A DNA stretch of 64,000 nt from Piliocolobus tephrosceles (lineage: Eukaryota; Chordata; Mammalia; Primates; Cercopithecidae). The stretch spans positions 192,128,545 through 192,192,544 of the forward strand of contig NC_045434.1 in NCBI RefSeq assembly GCF_002776525.5, read 5' to 3'. A program made the translations under genes and the position numbers. Positions 33,195-43,436 of the stretch are shown here, piece after piece. Under the pieces are notes generated by a model. The model was not told the origin of the DNA, did no database searches, and saw only the letters and a list, made by a program, of their open reading frames with translations. How positions within the stretch are numbered: position 1 is the stretch's first letter; each line of letters starts with the position of its first letter.

Positions 33195-33959
33195 ACTTTC
33201 ATTTCCCCACCTCACCCTTTGCGCTATTGCTTTCATACCTTTACATTCTACAAGTGTTATGGGTCTGAAAATGCACCGTTATTATTTTGGCTTTAAGTGG
33301 TTTTCTTTTAAAGAAATCTTAAAAATGAGGCTATTACCTTTTAAATGTATTCACATATTTACCATTTTCAGTGCTGCTCATTCATTTGGTAAATCTTAGT
33401 TTTCATCTGTTACCATGTTCCTTCAACCTGAAGCACTTTCTTTAACGTTTCCGTTAGTGCTGGTTTGATAGTAAAAGTTGCTTAGTTTTTGTTTGTCTGA
33501 AAAAAATTTTATTTTGCCTTCATGTTCCAAAGATATTTTCTCTGGGGATAGAATTCTAAGTGGACCTTCCCTCCCCTGCCTTTTGGCACCACAAAGATGC
33601 TATTCCAAGTTTTTTTGCACTGTTTCTAGCATGAAGTCTATAGTTATTCTTATCTTTGGTCCCCTCTATGTAATATGTCTTTTTACTCCGTCTAAAGTTT
33701 TCACTTTGTCATTGTTTTTCTCAGCAATTTATTAATGTGCTTTAGTATGGTTTCTGTGTTTGTGTTTATTTTGTTTGGGGTTGGCTGAGATATTAGAATC
33801 GGTTGAGATATTAGAATCTATGTATTTCTAATTTTCATAAAATTTGGACAACATTCGGCCATTAAATTTTTTTTCTCTACCCTCTCACCTTTTTGGGATT
33901 CCAATTTTACATATGTTAGACCACTCAACATTGTTCCAGAGGTTATTAATCCTCTCTCT

Positions 33960-34253
33960 TTTTTTTTTTTTGAGATGGAGTCTTGCTCTGCTGCCCAGGC
34001 TGGAATGTGGTGGTGTGATCTCAGCTCACTGCAACCTCTGCCTCCCTGGCTCCAGCAATTCTCCTGCCTCAGCCTCCCAAGTAGCTGGGACTACAGGTGC
34101 ATGCCACCACGGCTGGCTAATTTTTGTATTTTTAGTAGAGATGGGGTTTCACCATGTTGGCCAAGCTAGTCTTGAACTCCTGACCTCAAGTGATCTGCCT
34201 GCCTTGGCTTCTCAGAGTGCTGGGATTGCAGGTGTGAGCCACCACACCTGGAC
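33960..34253 (-). mobile_element. Alu (AluS-like)
   Basis: Antisense dimeric Alu from the T-run and GAGATGGAGTCTTGCTCTGC to GTGAGCCACCACACCTGGAC, inside the L1M. Confidence 0.95.
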
Positions 34254-34519
34254 TTGATGCACTATTCTTTTTTCTTTTAAGTCTTTCTTCTCTGGCTGCT
34301 TCAATTTGGGTGGTTTTTATTGCTACATATTCCAGTTTACTAAGCTTTATTCTGCCGTGTCTATTTTGCTGCTAATCTCCTTTAGTAAATTTTCCATTTT
34401 GCATCCCTTGAGTTCTCTACAATATGTTTCATTTCTCTACTTATTGTGTAGTGGTTGACTTTAAGTCTGGAAACAGGTATAAGCCATTTTGAAATCCCAG
34501 GTTGCTAATTTCAAGGTAT

Positions 34520-34821
34520 CTCTTTTTTTTTTTTTTTTTTTTTTTTTTGGAGATGGAGTTTCACAGGCTGGAGTGCTGTGGCACGATCTCAGCTCACTGC
34601 AACCTCTGCCTCCCAGGCTCAAGCAATTCTCCTGCCTCAGCCTCCCAAGTAGCTGGGATTCCAGGCGCCCACCACCATGCCTGGCTATTTTTGATATTTT
34701 TAGTAGAGACAGGGTTTAATCATGTTGACCAGGCTGATCTCGAACTCCTGACATCAGGTGAGCCGCTCGCCTTGGCCTCCCAAAGTGCTGGGATTACAGG
34801 CGTGAACCACTGCGCCCGACC
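34520..34821 (-). mobile_element. Alu (AluS-like)
   Basis: Antisense dimeric Alu with a long T-run (34521-34548), GAGATGGAGTTTCACAGGCT (a small deletion in the left-arm start) and GTGAACCACTGCGCCCGACC at the other end. Confidence 0.95.
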
Positions 34822-35262
34822 TATATCTGTTTTTTCTTGGCTGGTTTATATTGACTATTTTTTTCTATTTGTTTTGGGTCACAATTTTATGTTTCTTAGC
34901 ATGTCTGATAACTTATGGTTGCATGCTGGACTTTTGAATGTTTTCTCCTTAAGTTTCTGGATTTTGTTGTCTTCCTTTAAGGAGCATTGGAGCTTGTTTT
35001 CTAGCTTTGTTATGATGAGTCTAGGGTAGCCTTTGAGCTAGGGCTTCTCTTGTAAGGCATGGTCCTTAACAGTCTCTACCTATTACCCAATTGTTCAATG
35101 GGGTCTCTCCATTCTGGATGATCAGAATTCGAGTGCTGCACAGCCATGTGTGAGTTCTGAGATTTGTGCTTTTCGATGATTCTTTGCCTGGTCTTATGAG
35201 CTTTCACTCTATGCCCACACAGCATTGTATTCAGCAACGGAGACAAGAGGACCTCTACGCAG

Positions 35263-35598
35263 CTTGCCCTTTCCCTTCCCCTTCCCCTTCCCTTTCCCTT
35301 TCTCTTTCCTTCTTTCTTTCTTTTCAGAGTCTCACTCTATTGCCCAGGCTGGAGTGCAGTGGTGTGATCTTGGCTCGCTGCAAGCTCTGCCTCCTGAGTT
35401 CAAGCGATTCTCCTGCCTCAGCCTCCTGAGTAGCTGGGATTAGAGGTGCACACCAAAGCATGGCCGATTTTTGTATCTTCAGTAGAGATGGGGTTTCACC
35501 ATGTTGGTGAGGCTGGCCTCGAACTCCTGACCTCATGATCTACCCACCTCAGCTTCCCAAAGTGGTGGGATTACAGGCGTGAGCCACCGCACCTGGCC
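35263..35598 (-). mobile_element. Alu with mutated CCCTT-rich tail
   Basis: Antisense Alu. Its poly-A tail has become a pyrimidine repeat (35265-35325, CCTTCC and CTTT units). It is flanked by CCTCTACGCAGCTT (about 35249-35262) and CCTCTATGCAGCTT (about 35599-35612), a 14-bp target duplication with one change. Confidence 0.92.
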
Positions 35599-35974
35599 CT
35601 CTATGCAGCTTCCTAGAGTTCTTTATTCATATGGCAACTTCTCTGCCATTCTTCCCTGCAGATTCAAGCCACCTCTGTCTCCCCAAATTCAGATCTTTCC
35701 CCCTCAACTCAGTGAAGCTTCCATTTTCTACTTCTGTGGTTACCCTTTCCTGTGCTGAGGTCTAAAAAGTGCCTCCAGGTTGAAAGCTGTTGCGCTTAAT
35801 GGGATCACCTCATTTGTTTACCTTCTCTTAGCAGTCAGAGTTCTTTAAGATCTGCTGTTCAATGTCTGAAATAGCTGTTTCATGTGTCTTGCCAATTTTT
35901 TCATTTTTTAATGGGGTGGAGATCGGGCAGACACAATACCAGTTACTCCACTACGACCAAAGTGAAAGTCAAAA

Positions 35975-36200
35975 GTGTGGGTTTTAGAATCTAACACACG
36001 AGTTTAGATCCTGACTCTGCCAATTTCTTGCTGTGTGACCTTGGGCAGATCACTCAGTCTCCATAAATCTCTATTTTCTCATATATAAAATGGTTAACAT
36101 CTTCTGCCTCTGAGTTATTTTGGAGACAAAAATGACATCATGTATGTATAGTTCATCACATAGTTCCTGGTACCTAGTAGGTGTTCAATAATTTAAAAAC
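35975..36200 (+). mobile_element. MIR SINE
   Basis: Sense MIR: ATCCTGACTCTGCCAATTTC, TGTGTGACCTTGGGCAGATC, CTCATATATAAAATGG and CTGGTACCTAGTAGGTGTTC. Confidence 0.92.
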
Positions 36201-37685
36201 AGTGTTATGAAGACTTACAAAGTCCTTAGGCTTCTGCAAGATCCTACAATAGCTAAAATACCAGTAATGAAGATCCTAGGAGGCTGGCATCTCTGTGCAG
36301 CCCTAATTGGCCTTTAAAGTGATGAATTGTAGTACTTTTAAATATTTAAGCAGGCTTGGGGGTTCTGCATTAGAAGTTATTAAGTTTCTATTGAGCATCT
36401 GTCAGCTGATTTTAACATCCTGCTGCTAACTTCTCCAAAGCCTGGAGTCTTTTCAGGTGGCCCCAAGGAGCCTGTGGGTGAAACCCAAGGTATTGCCACA
36501 GAGGATCTGTCACTGGAATCTCATTCCAAGGAATGAGGGGGCCTCCCCATTCTTCCCACAAGACTTGTCAATATTCCAGGAAATCAGAGTCTTTCAGTGG
36601 TAACTGGCCTTGGATCACGGTTAGTGTGGGAACTGACTTCTGGAAGCCAGGCCCTAGTGGATGCATGAATTCCCACAGTGTCTGAGTTCCCAGGGCTGCC
36701 TCTGAGGAGGTGATGAGCTCCAGGCGGATTTATTTATTCATATTCACTTTAGGTTACCTTTATATGGGACAAAATTATCCACAAATCCTCTTTATCTCAG
36801 TTCAGTGTTTCTAGAACCTACTTGACTTTTAAGGTTCTAGAAAAAGGAGAAAAATACAAATATGAGAGATACATAATATTCAGTTGAAACCATAGGATGG
36901 AGAAATGCTTGGGAACTCACATTTAGGAGCCTGCTTAATGTCCCAAAGAGTAAAACCAGGTGAGTAAAGAAGAGAAGACCAATAGCCTGCCCTCCTGCTG
37001 GGAAATGTTTTCATGCACCGCTGACATGCACCTGTGTTTTAGGGCGAATGGAGGAGCAGGGCTTTGGCCCTGTGTCCTCCACATACCTGGCGTCCTCCCA
37101 TTAAGTGCTGATGCTGTCACATCCTCTTATAAGCATTTTTGCCATTTTAGCTTTGCTGGCTTTTCCCTTTGTCATCCATTGCTTGCCTGCAAAACAGATC
37201 CTTTTAGGCTAAAGAAATATGCCTCCTCACACCACCCTTTCTTGCACCTTTGGGTGTCTGCATCTCAATTTCCAAAGGATAGTGAGAGCCATGTTATGCA
37301 TGAGTGATACAGGGCGAATCAACCTGGAGTTGAACAAACTGCTTTTGATCTACGACAAACTGCTCGGCTGGTGGACAGGATGTCACATCACTTTGAGGCT
37401 GAGGACTGGAGTCCGACTGCTCTGGGATCTGGGAGAGGGGTCTTTGGCCTCAACTCTAAGAAGCAAGATTCTCAGTGTCTTGAAGTTCTCAGTCTCAAAG
37501 CAAGGGGCAAATCACATCTGTGATGCCCACATCAGAGGACCGAGCACAGACAGGTGGTCTGGTCTGTATTCTTAGAAACACAATGTCATTCATTTAAACT
37601 GTGTTGTCACCCACATATTTTTTCTTAGGTGAATTTTCTAGAAGTGGCTTCCTCAAATCAAATGCTTTTGATGTCCCATTGCCAG
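36201..37685. other. No recognised repeat or gene
   Basis: Unique-looking sequence. Frames of 115-118 codons at 36960-37575 overlap each other in different frames and match no family I know. Confidence 0.5.
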
Positions 37686-37689
37686 ATTG

Positions 37690-37875
37690 CCCAGGTTCCA
37701 ACCTTAACTTTACCTACTGTAAACGATGTGACCATAGGCAGAACACACATCGCCTCTCTGTGCCTCAGTTTCCTCATCTGTAAAATGGGGATAACAATGG
37801 TACCCACCTCGTAGGGTTGTTCTGAGAATTTAAAGCACTTATCATAGTACAGCAGAAGCTACTATTGTTTTTGAA
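37690..37875 (+). mobile_element. MIR SINE
   Basis: Sense MIR: CGATGTGACCATAGGCAGAA, TGTGCCTCAGTTTCCTCATC, AAATGGGGATAACAATGG and AGGGTTGTTCTGAGAATTT. Confidence 0.9.
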
Positions 37876-37953
37876 ATTGCTATGGTTATTTTAATCAGAA
37901 TGTTTTCAAGTAAAGTTATGTCAGTTTACGTGCCCACAAACAGGTTGTTAGAG

Positions 37954-39219
37954 TGTGTCCAGAATTGGTGGGTTCTTGGTCTCGCTGACTTCAACAATGA
38001 AGCCGCGGACCCTCACGGTGAGTGTTAACAGTTCTTAAAGATGGTATGTGCGGAGTTTGTTCCTTCAGACGTTCCGATGTGTCTGGAGCTTCTTTCTTCT
38101 GGTGGGTTTGTGGTCTCGCTGACAGAAGTGAAGCTGCAGACCTTCGCGGTGAGTGTTACAGCTCTTAAAGGCAGCGTGGACCCAAAAAGTGAGCAGCAGC
38201 AAGATTTAGTGCAAAGAGCAAAAGAACAGACCTTCCACAATGTGGAATGGCACCACAGGATTTTGCCACTGCTGGCTCGGGCAGCCTGCTTTTACTCCCT
38301 TATCTGACTCCACCCACATCCTGCTGATGGGTACATTTTTCAGAGAGCTGATTGGTCCATTTTACAGAGAGCTGATTGGTCCATTTTGACACAGTGCTGT
38401 TTGGTGCCTTTACAATCCTTGAGCTAGACACAGAGTGCTAGACAGAAAAGTTCTCCAAGTCTCCACTAGGTTAGCTAGATACAGAGTACCAATTGGTGTA
38501 TTTACAAACCTTGAGCTAGACACAGAGTACTGATTGGTGTATTTACAAACCCTGAGCTAGACATAAAAGTTCCCCAAGTCCCCACCAGACTCAGGAGCCC
38601 AGCTGGCCTCACCCAGTGGATCCCGCACGGGGGCTGCAGGCGGAGCTGCCTGCCAGTCCCTAGCGGCGCCTTTACTCCTCAGCCCCTGGGCAGTAGATAG
38701 GACAGGGTGCCACAGAGCAGGGGGCAGAGCCCTTTGGGGAGGTTCTGGCCGCGCTGGAGCCCATGGAAGAGGCAGGGCTTGGGCATGGCGGGCTGCAGGT
38801 TCTGAGCCCTGCCCTGTAGGGAGGCAGCTGAGGCCTGGTGAGAATTCGAGCGCAGCGCGGGTGGGCTGGCAGTGCTGGGGGACCCCGTGCAACCTCCGCA
38901 GCTGCTAGCCCAGGTGCTAAGCCCCTCACTGCCCTGGACCGTGGTGCCGGCTGGCCGCTCTGAGTGTGCGCCGGCGGAGTCGGAGCTCACAAAAACTGGG
39001 GCTGGCCCGCCAGCGCCCCACACAGCCACGGTTCCCGCCAGCGTCTCTCCCTCCACACCTACCTGCAAGCAGAGGGAGGCGGCTCCGGCCTTGGCTGGCC
39101 CAGAGAGGGGCTTCCACAGTGCCATAGTGGGCTGAAGAGCTCCTCAAGCGCTGCCAGAGTGGATGCCGAGGCCGAGGAGGCGCGGAGAGCGAGGGCTGCT
39201 AGCACGTTGCCACCTCTCA
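37954..39219 (-). mobile_element. Solo LTR12 (ERV9-type)
   Basis: A 1266-bp LTR on the minus strand with TG...CA ends and a perfect 4-bp duplication AGAG at 37950-37953 and 39220-39223. In sense orientation it has a GC-rich 5' part, tandem units of about 40 bases with CCAAT and CTAGCTC motifs (complement of 38330-38570), a TATA-like box near 38290, and a poly-A signal near 38200. This is the ERV9/LTR12 layout as I know it. No internal sequence is left. GC-rich frames here are shadows. Confidence 0.9.
38330..38570 (-). promoter_or_regulatory. LTR12 U3 tandem enhancer units
   Basis: The + strand reads repeated ATTGG (CCAAT on the minus strand) spaced with GAGCTAGACACAGAG and TTTACAAACC: sites at about 38349, 38371, 38491 and 38533. 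In ERV9 LTRs these repeats bind NF-Y and GATA factors. With the TATA-like box downstream they would drive minus-strand transcription toward 37.9 kb. Confidence 0.7.
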
Positions 39220-39299
39220 AGAGCACCTCCTCACAACTTCAGAAATAAATAGGAAGGAAACAGGATAGTTAGTTTCTTGTCTCAGATCTGTTTGTGACT

Positions 39300-39690
39300 G
39301 CTATGGTTTGAAGGCCAGTCCTTTCCAAAACTCATGTTGAAACTTAATCTTTGATGTTGCAGAATTGATTAGTGAGGCCTTTAAGAGGTGAATGGGTGAT
39401 TGAGTCATGGATTAATGGATTAATGACTTACCATAGGAGCCAGACTAGTGGCTTTCTAAAAAGAGAGAGAGACCTGGGCTAGCATCTCAGCCTCCTTGCC
39501 ATGTGATGCCCTGTGCCTCCTTGGCACTCAGAAGAGAGTCCCCACCAGCAGGAAGGCCCTCACCAGATGCAGCCCCTTGATCTTGGATTTCTCAGCTTCT
39601 ATAACGCTAAGGAATAAATTCATTTTCTTTATAAATTACCTACTTTTAGATGTTTTGTCATAAGCAACAGAAAATGGATTAAGTGACTCA
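39300..39690 (+). mobile_element. MaLR-type LTR (MLT1/MST-like)
   Basis: Sense LTR: TGCTATGGTTTGAAGGCCAG, GGCCTTTAAGAGGTGAATGG, AAGGCCCTCACCAGATGCAG and the 3' end AACAGAAAATGGATTAAG. Subfamily not resolved. Confidence 0.75.
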
Positions 39691-39860
39691 GTGTACTATT
39701 TTGCATGCATTTTTTTTTCCCTCACTCTGTCTCAGTTTTCTCATTTTTAAAGAGGGCTCTGGTCCTATATGATCACTGAAGCTGCTTCCAGGGCAATGAA
39801 TTTGTGAATAGGTATGGCCAGAAATGAAGTGCTGCTTTAAACAGGACAAACATTTCTTTT

Positions 39861-41016
39861 CTTTCTTTTTTTTATTATTATTATACTTTAAGTTCTAGGG
39901 TACATGTGCATAACGTGCAGGTTTGTTACATATGTATACTTGTGCCATGTTGGTGTGCTGCACCCATCAACTCGTCAGCACCCATCAATTCGTCATTTAT
40001 ATCAGGTATAACTCCCAATGCGATCCCTCCCTCCCCTCCCCCCACCCATGATAGGCCCCGGTGTGCGATGTTCCCCTTCCCGAGTCCAAGTGATCTCATT
40101 GTTCAGTTCCCACCGATGAGTGAGAACATGCGGTGTTTGGTTTCCTGTTCTTGTGATAGTTTGCTAAGAATGATGGTTTCCAGCTGCATCCATGTCCCTA
40201 CAGAGGACGCAAACTCATCGTTTTTTATGGCTGCATAGTATTCCATGGTGTATATATGCCACATTTTCTTAATCCAGTCTGTCACTGATGGACATTTGGG
40301 TTGATTCCAAGTCTTTGCTATTGTGAATAGTGCTGCAATAAACATACGTGTGCATGTGTCTTTATAGCAACATGATTTATAATCCTTTGGGTATATACCC
40401 AGTAGTGGGATGGCTGGGTCATATGGTACATCTAGTTCTAGATCCTTGAGGAATTGCCATACTGTTTTCCATAATGGTTGAACTAGTTTACAATCCCACC
40501 AACAGTGTAAAAGTGTTCCTATTTCTTCACATCCTCTCCAGCACCTGTTGTTTCCTGACTTTTTAATGATTGCCATTCTAACTGGTGTGAGATGGTATCT
40601 CATTGTGGTTTTGATTTGCATTTCTCTGATGGCCAGTGATGATGAGCATTTTTTCATGTGTCTGTTGGCTGTATGAATGTCTTCTTTTGAGAAATGTCTG
40701 TTCATATCCTTTGCCCACTTTTTGATGGGGTTGTTTGTTTTTTTCTTGTAAATTTGTTTGAGTTCTTTGTAGATCTGGATATTAGCCCTTTGTCAGATGA
40801 GTAGATTGCAAAAATTTTCTCCCATTCTGTAGGTTGCCTGTTCACTCTGATGGTAGTTTCTTTTGCTGTGCAGAAGCTCTTTAGTTTAATTACATCCCAT
40901 TTGTCAATTTTGGCTTTTGCTGCCATTGCTTTTGGTGTTTTATACATGAAGTCCTTGCCCATGCCTATGTCCTGAATGGCACTACCTAGCCGAGTGTTGT
41001 GGGTTATTGTTAAGTT
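39861..41016 (-). mobile_element. Young L1PA, 5'-truncated, macaque-type
   Basis: Antisense L1 3' end with poly-T start, 3'UTR and the last third of ORF2. A 200-codon open frame on the minus strand (40103-40705) is the ORF2 C-terminus, ending SLIGGN. The 15-bp target duplication GACAAACATTTCTTT is perfect at 39845-39859 and 41017-41031. The 3'UTR has cercopithecid wording (ATCAGGTATAACTCCCAATG, CCCGAGTCCAAGTGATCTCA) and an 18-base internal duplication at about 39958-39994. About 28 bases at 40989-41016 do not read as L1. Confidence 0.95.
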
Positions 41017-41031
41017 GACAAACATTTCTTT

Positions 41032-41592
41032 AATCATCTTACTGACTTTTTAAAATAGTTGAGCAAGACTTGTTTCACAGACAAATCAAAGATTGTGGTC
41101 ATACCTGATGCCTTCTGAGGTAGTTAGACTTTCTGCATTCACTTGTTCTTTAAAAAGTGTTTATTGGAAACCATCATGTTGTAGGCATTATGCTAGGATT
41201 GGGGATATAGGAATTCATTCGTTTATTTATATGTTCATCCAGCCAATAGATATCTTGCACTTGGTTTGTGTCAGGCACTGTTGTGGGCACTAAGAATATA
41301 GCCATGAAAAATCAGGCAAGGGTCTGGCCCTGCTGGAGCATTTCAGAGGGGGAGGTGGCTAGTAAATGGGGCAACAATAACAGGTTGATTTCAGACGGTA
41401 ATTATATGCCTGAAGGAAATAAACAAAGACCTTGTGTAAGAAATGAGCCTGGGGCTGTCGGTGGATGGGTGGAATGGGGGTGAGGGGACAGCAAAGTGGA
41501 ATAGGATAAGGTAATATTTGAGAAGAGGCTTGTATAATGGAAAGAGCTAGCCACATGGAAACTTGGGGCACAGAGCTCCCAGGGAGGGGAAT
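41032..41592. other. Ancient repeat-like, unassigned
   Basis: The stretch 41160-41330 (CAGGCACTGTTGTGGGCACT, AGAATATAGCCATGAAAAA) resembles ancient dispersed LINE debris also seen at 5395-5480 and 62590-62680. No gene-like frame. Confidence 0.4.
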
Positions 41593-41641
41593 ATTAAAGA
41601 CACAATAACCTGGTTCTACAATAACCAGAACAGCATGGTAC

Positions 41642-41676
<35 letters not shown>

Positions 41677-41786
41677 AGGCACATACACAAATGGAACAGA
41701 ATAGAGAACCAAGAAATAAGTCACACTCCTATGACCACCTGATTTTCGGCAACGCTGACCAATACAAGCAATGGGAAAAAGACTCC

Positions 41787-41964
41787 TGTATGAGTCTGTT
41801 TTCACACTGCTATAAAGAACTACCTGAGACTGGATAATTGATGAAGAAAAGATATTTAATTGACTCACAGCTCCACAGGCTTAACAGAAAGCATGACTGG
41901 GAGGCCTCAGGAAACTTACAATCATGGCACAAGGTGAAGAGGAAGCAAGCACATCTTACCATGG

Positions 41965-42013
<49 letters not shown>

Positions 42014-42189
42014 GGGAGGTGCTAACACTTTTAAACAACCGAATCTTGTCAGAACTCACTATCATGAGAAGAGCAAGGGGGAAATCTGCCCTCATGATCC
42101 AATCACCTCCCACTAAGTCCCTCCCTTGACAAGTGAGGATTACAATTCGACATGAGATTTGGGTGGGGATATAGAGCCAAATCATATCA
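41787..42189 (-). mobile_element. Solo MST-type MaLR LTR
   Basis: Antisense LTR from TGTATGAGTCTGTTTTCACA to CCAAATCATATCA, with ACTCC and ACTCT flanks (5-bp duplication, one change). It contains a (GA)n run at 41966-42007. Confidence 0.92.
41966..42007. repeat. (GA)n microsatellite
   Basis: An uninterrupted GA run of about 21 units inside the MST LTR. Confidence 0.95.
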
Positions 42190-42601
42190 ACTCTTGATTC
42201 AGTGAATGATGCTGGGATAACTGGCTAGTCATGGGCAGAAGATTGAAGCTGGACCCCTTCTCAACACCAAAAGCAATAAAAAAAAGCCAAAATTGACAAG
42301 TGGGGTCTAATTAAACTTAAGAGCTTCTGCACAGCAAAAGAAACTATCAACAGAGTCAACAGACAATCCACAGAATGGGAGAAAATATTTGCACACTATG
42401 CATCTGACAAAGGTCTGATATCCAGCATCTATAGGGAGCTTAAACAAATTTACAAGAGGAAAGCAAACAACCCCATTAAAAAGTGGGCAAAGGACATGAA
42501 CAGACACTTTTCTAAAGAAGACTTATATGTGGCCATCAAGCATATGCAAAAAACTCAGTATCACTGATCATTAGAGAAATGCAAGTCAAAACCACAATGC
42601 G

Positions 42602-43190
42602 CATTTTTTCATGTATCTGTTGGCTGTATGAATGTCTTCTTTTGAGAAGTGTCTGTTCATATCCTTTGCCCACTTTTTGATGGGGTTTGTTTTTTTCTTG
42701 TAAATTTGATTGAGTTCTTTATAGGTTCTGGATATTAGCCCTTTGTCAGATGAGTAGATTGCAAAAATTTTCTCCCATTCTGTAGGTTGCCTGTTCACTC
42801 TGATGGTAGTTTCTTTTGCTGTGCAGAAGCTCTTTAGTTTAATGAGATCCCATTTGGACATGGATGGAGCTGGAAGGCATTATCCTCAACAAATTAATGC
42901 AGAAACAGAAAACCAACTACTGCATGCTCCCACTTATAAGTGGGAGCTGAATTATGAGAACACATGGACACGTGGTGGGGAACAAAACACACTAGGGTCT
43001 TTTGGAGGATCGGGGGTGGGAGGAGGGAGAGCATCAGGAAGAATAAATGGATGCTGAACTTAATGTCTAGGTGATGGGATGATCCATGCAGCAAACCACC
43101 ATGGCACACGTCTACCTATGTAACAAACCTGCACATCCTGCACATGTATCCCTGAACTTAAAATAAAAGTTGGAAAAAAAAAAAAAAGAA
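42602..43190 (+). mobile_element. Twin-primed L1PA inside older L1
   Basis: 42602-42857 is antisense ORF2 (the complement of the KRPTEWEKIFAIYSSDKG region) and 42858-43187 is sense 3' end with 3'UTR and poly-A. The join is at about 42857. Flanks AAAACCACAATGCG (42588) and AAAACCCACAATGCG (43190) are a target duplication, one base different. The inverted 5' segment indicates twin priming. Confidence 0.93.
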
Positions 43191-43319
43191 AACCCACAAT
43201 GCGATACCATGTCACATCAGTCAGAATGGCTACTAAAAGTCCAAAAATAGCAGGTGCTGGTGAAGTTGTAGAGAAAAGGGAATGCTTATGCACTGTTGGT
43301 GGGAGTGTAAATTTGTTCA

Positions 43320-43393
43320 ACCACTGTGTAAAGCAGTGTGGTGATTCCTCAAAGAGACCACTGTGTAAAGCAGTGTGGTGATTCCTCAAAGAG
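43320..43393. repeat. Perfect 37-bp tandem duplication
   Basis: 43320-43356 and 43357-43393 are identical (ACCACTGTGTAAAGCAGTGT...). The duplication is within the old L1 ORF2 piece. Perfect identity inside a diverged L1 suggests a recent event. Confidence 0.95.
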
Positions 43394-43436
43394 ATAAAAA
43401 CAGAAATACCATTTGACCTGGAAATCTCATTCCTGG

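Larger units (their letters stand above)
31545..35962 (-). mobile_element. Old L1M, multiply interrupted
   Basis: Antisense LINE-1 of an old subfamily running from ORF2 endonuclease sequence (31600-32400: AAATGTCCTTCTTGATTTC, GCTGATATTAATATGGCTGC, GACAATCTCTGCTTTTTAAT) toward the element's 5' side (34830-35960, ending GTTACTCCACTACGACCAAA). It is split by a Tigger element (32654-33194) and three Alus (33960-34253, 34520-34821, 35263-35598). L1 wording resumes after each. No open frame remains. Confidence 0.75.

Noticed and set aside
33844..35029. Frames with the wording SRLECSGAISAHCNLCLPGSS
   Set aside because: These are standard translations of antisense Alu repeats.
38557..39135. Overlapping proline/alanine-rich frames on both strands that could suggest a GC-rich first exon
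   Set aside because: They lie wholly inside the LTR12 solo LTR, whose GC-rich U3 gives open frames by composition.
40103..40705. A 200-codon open frame on the minus strand
   Set aside because: It is the C-terminal part of L1 ORF2 in a 5'-truncated insertion without promoter or start region.
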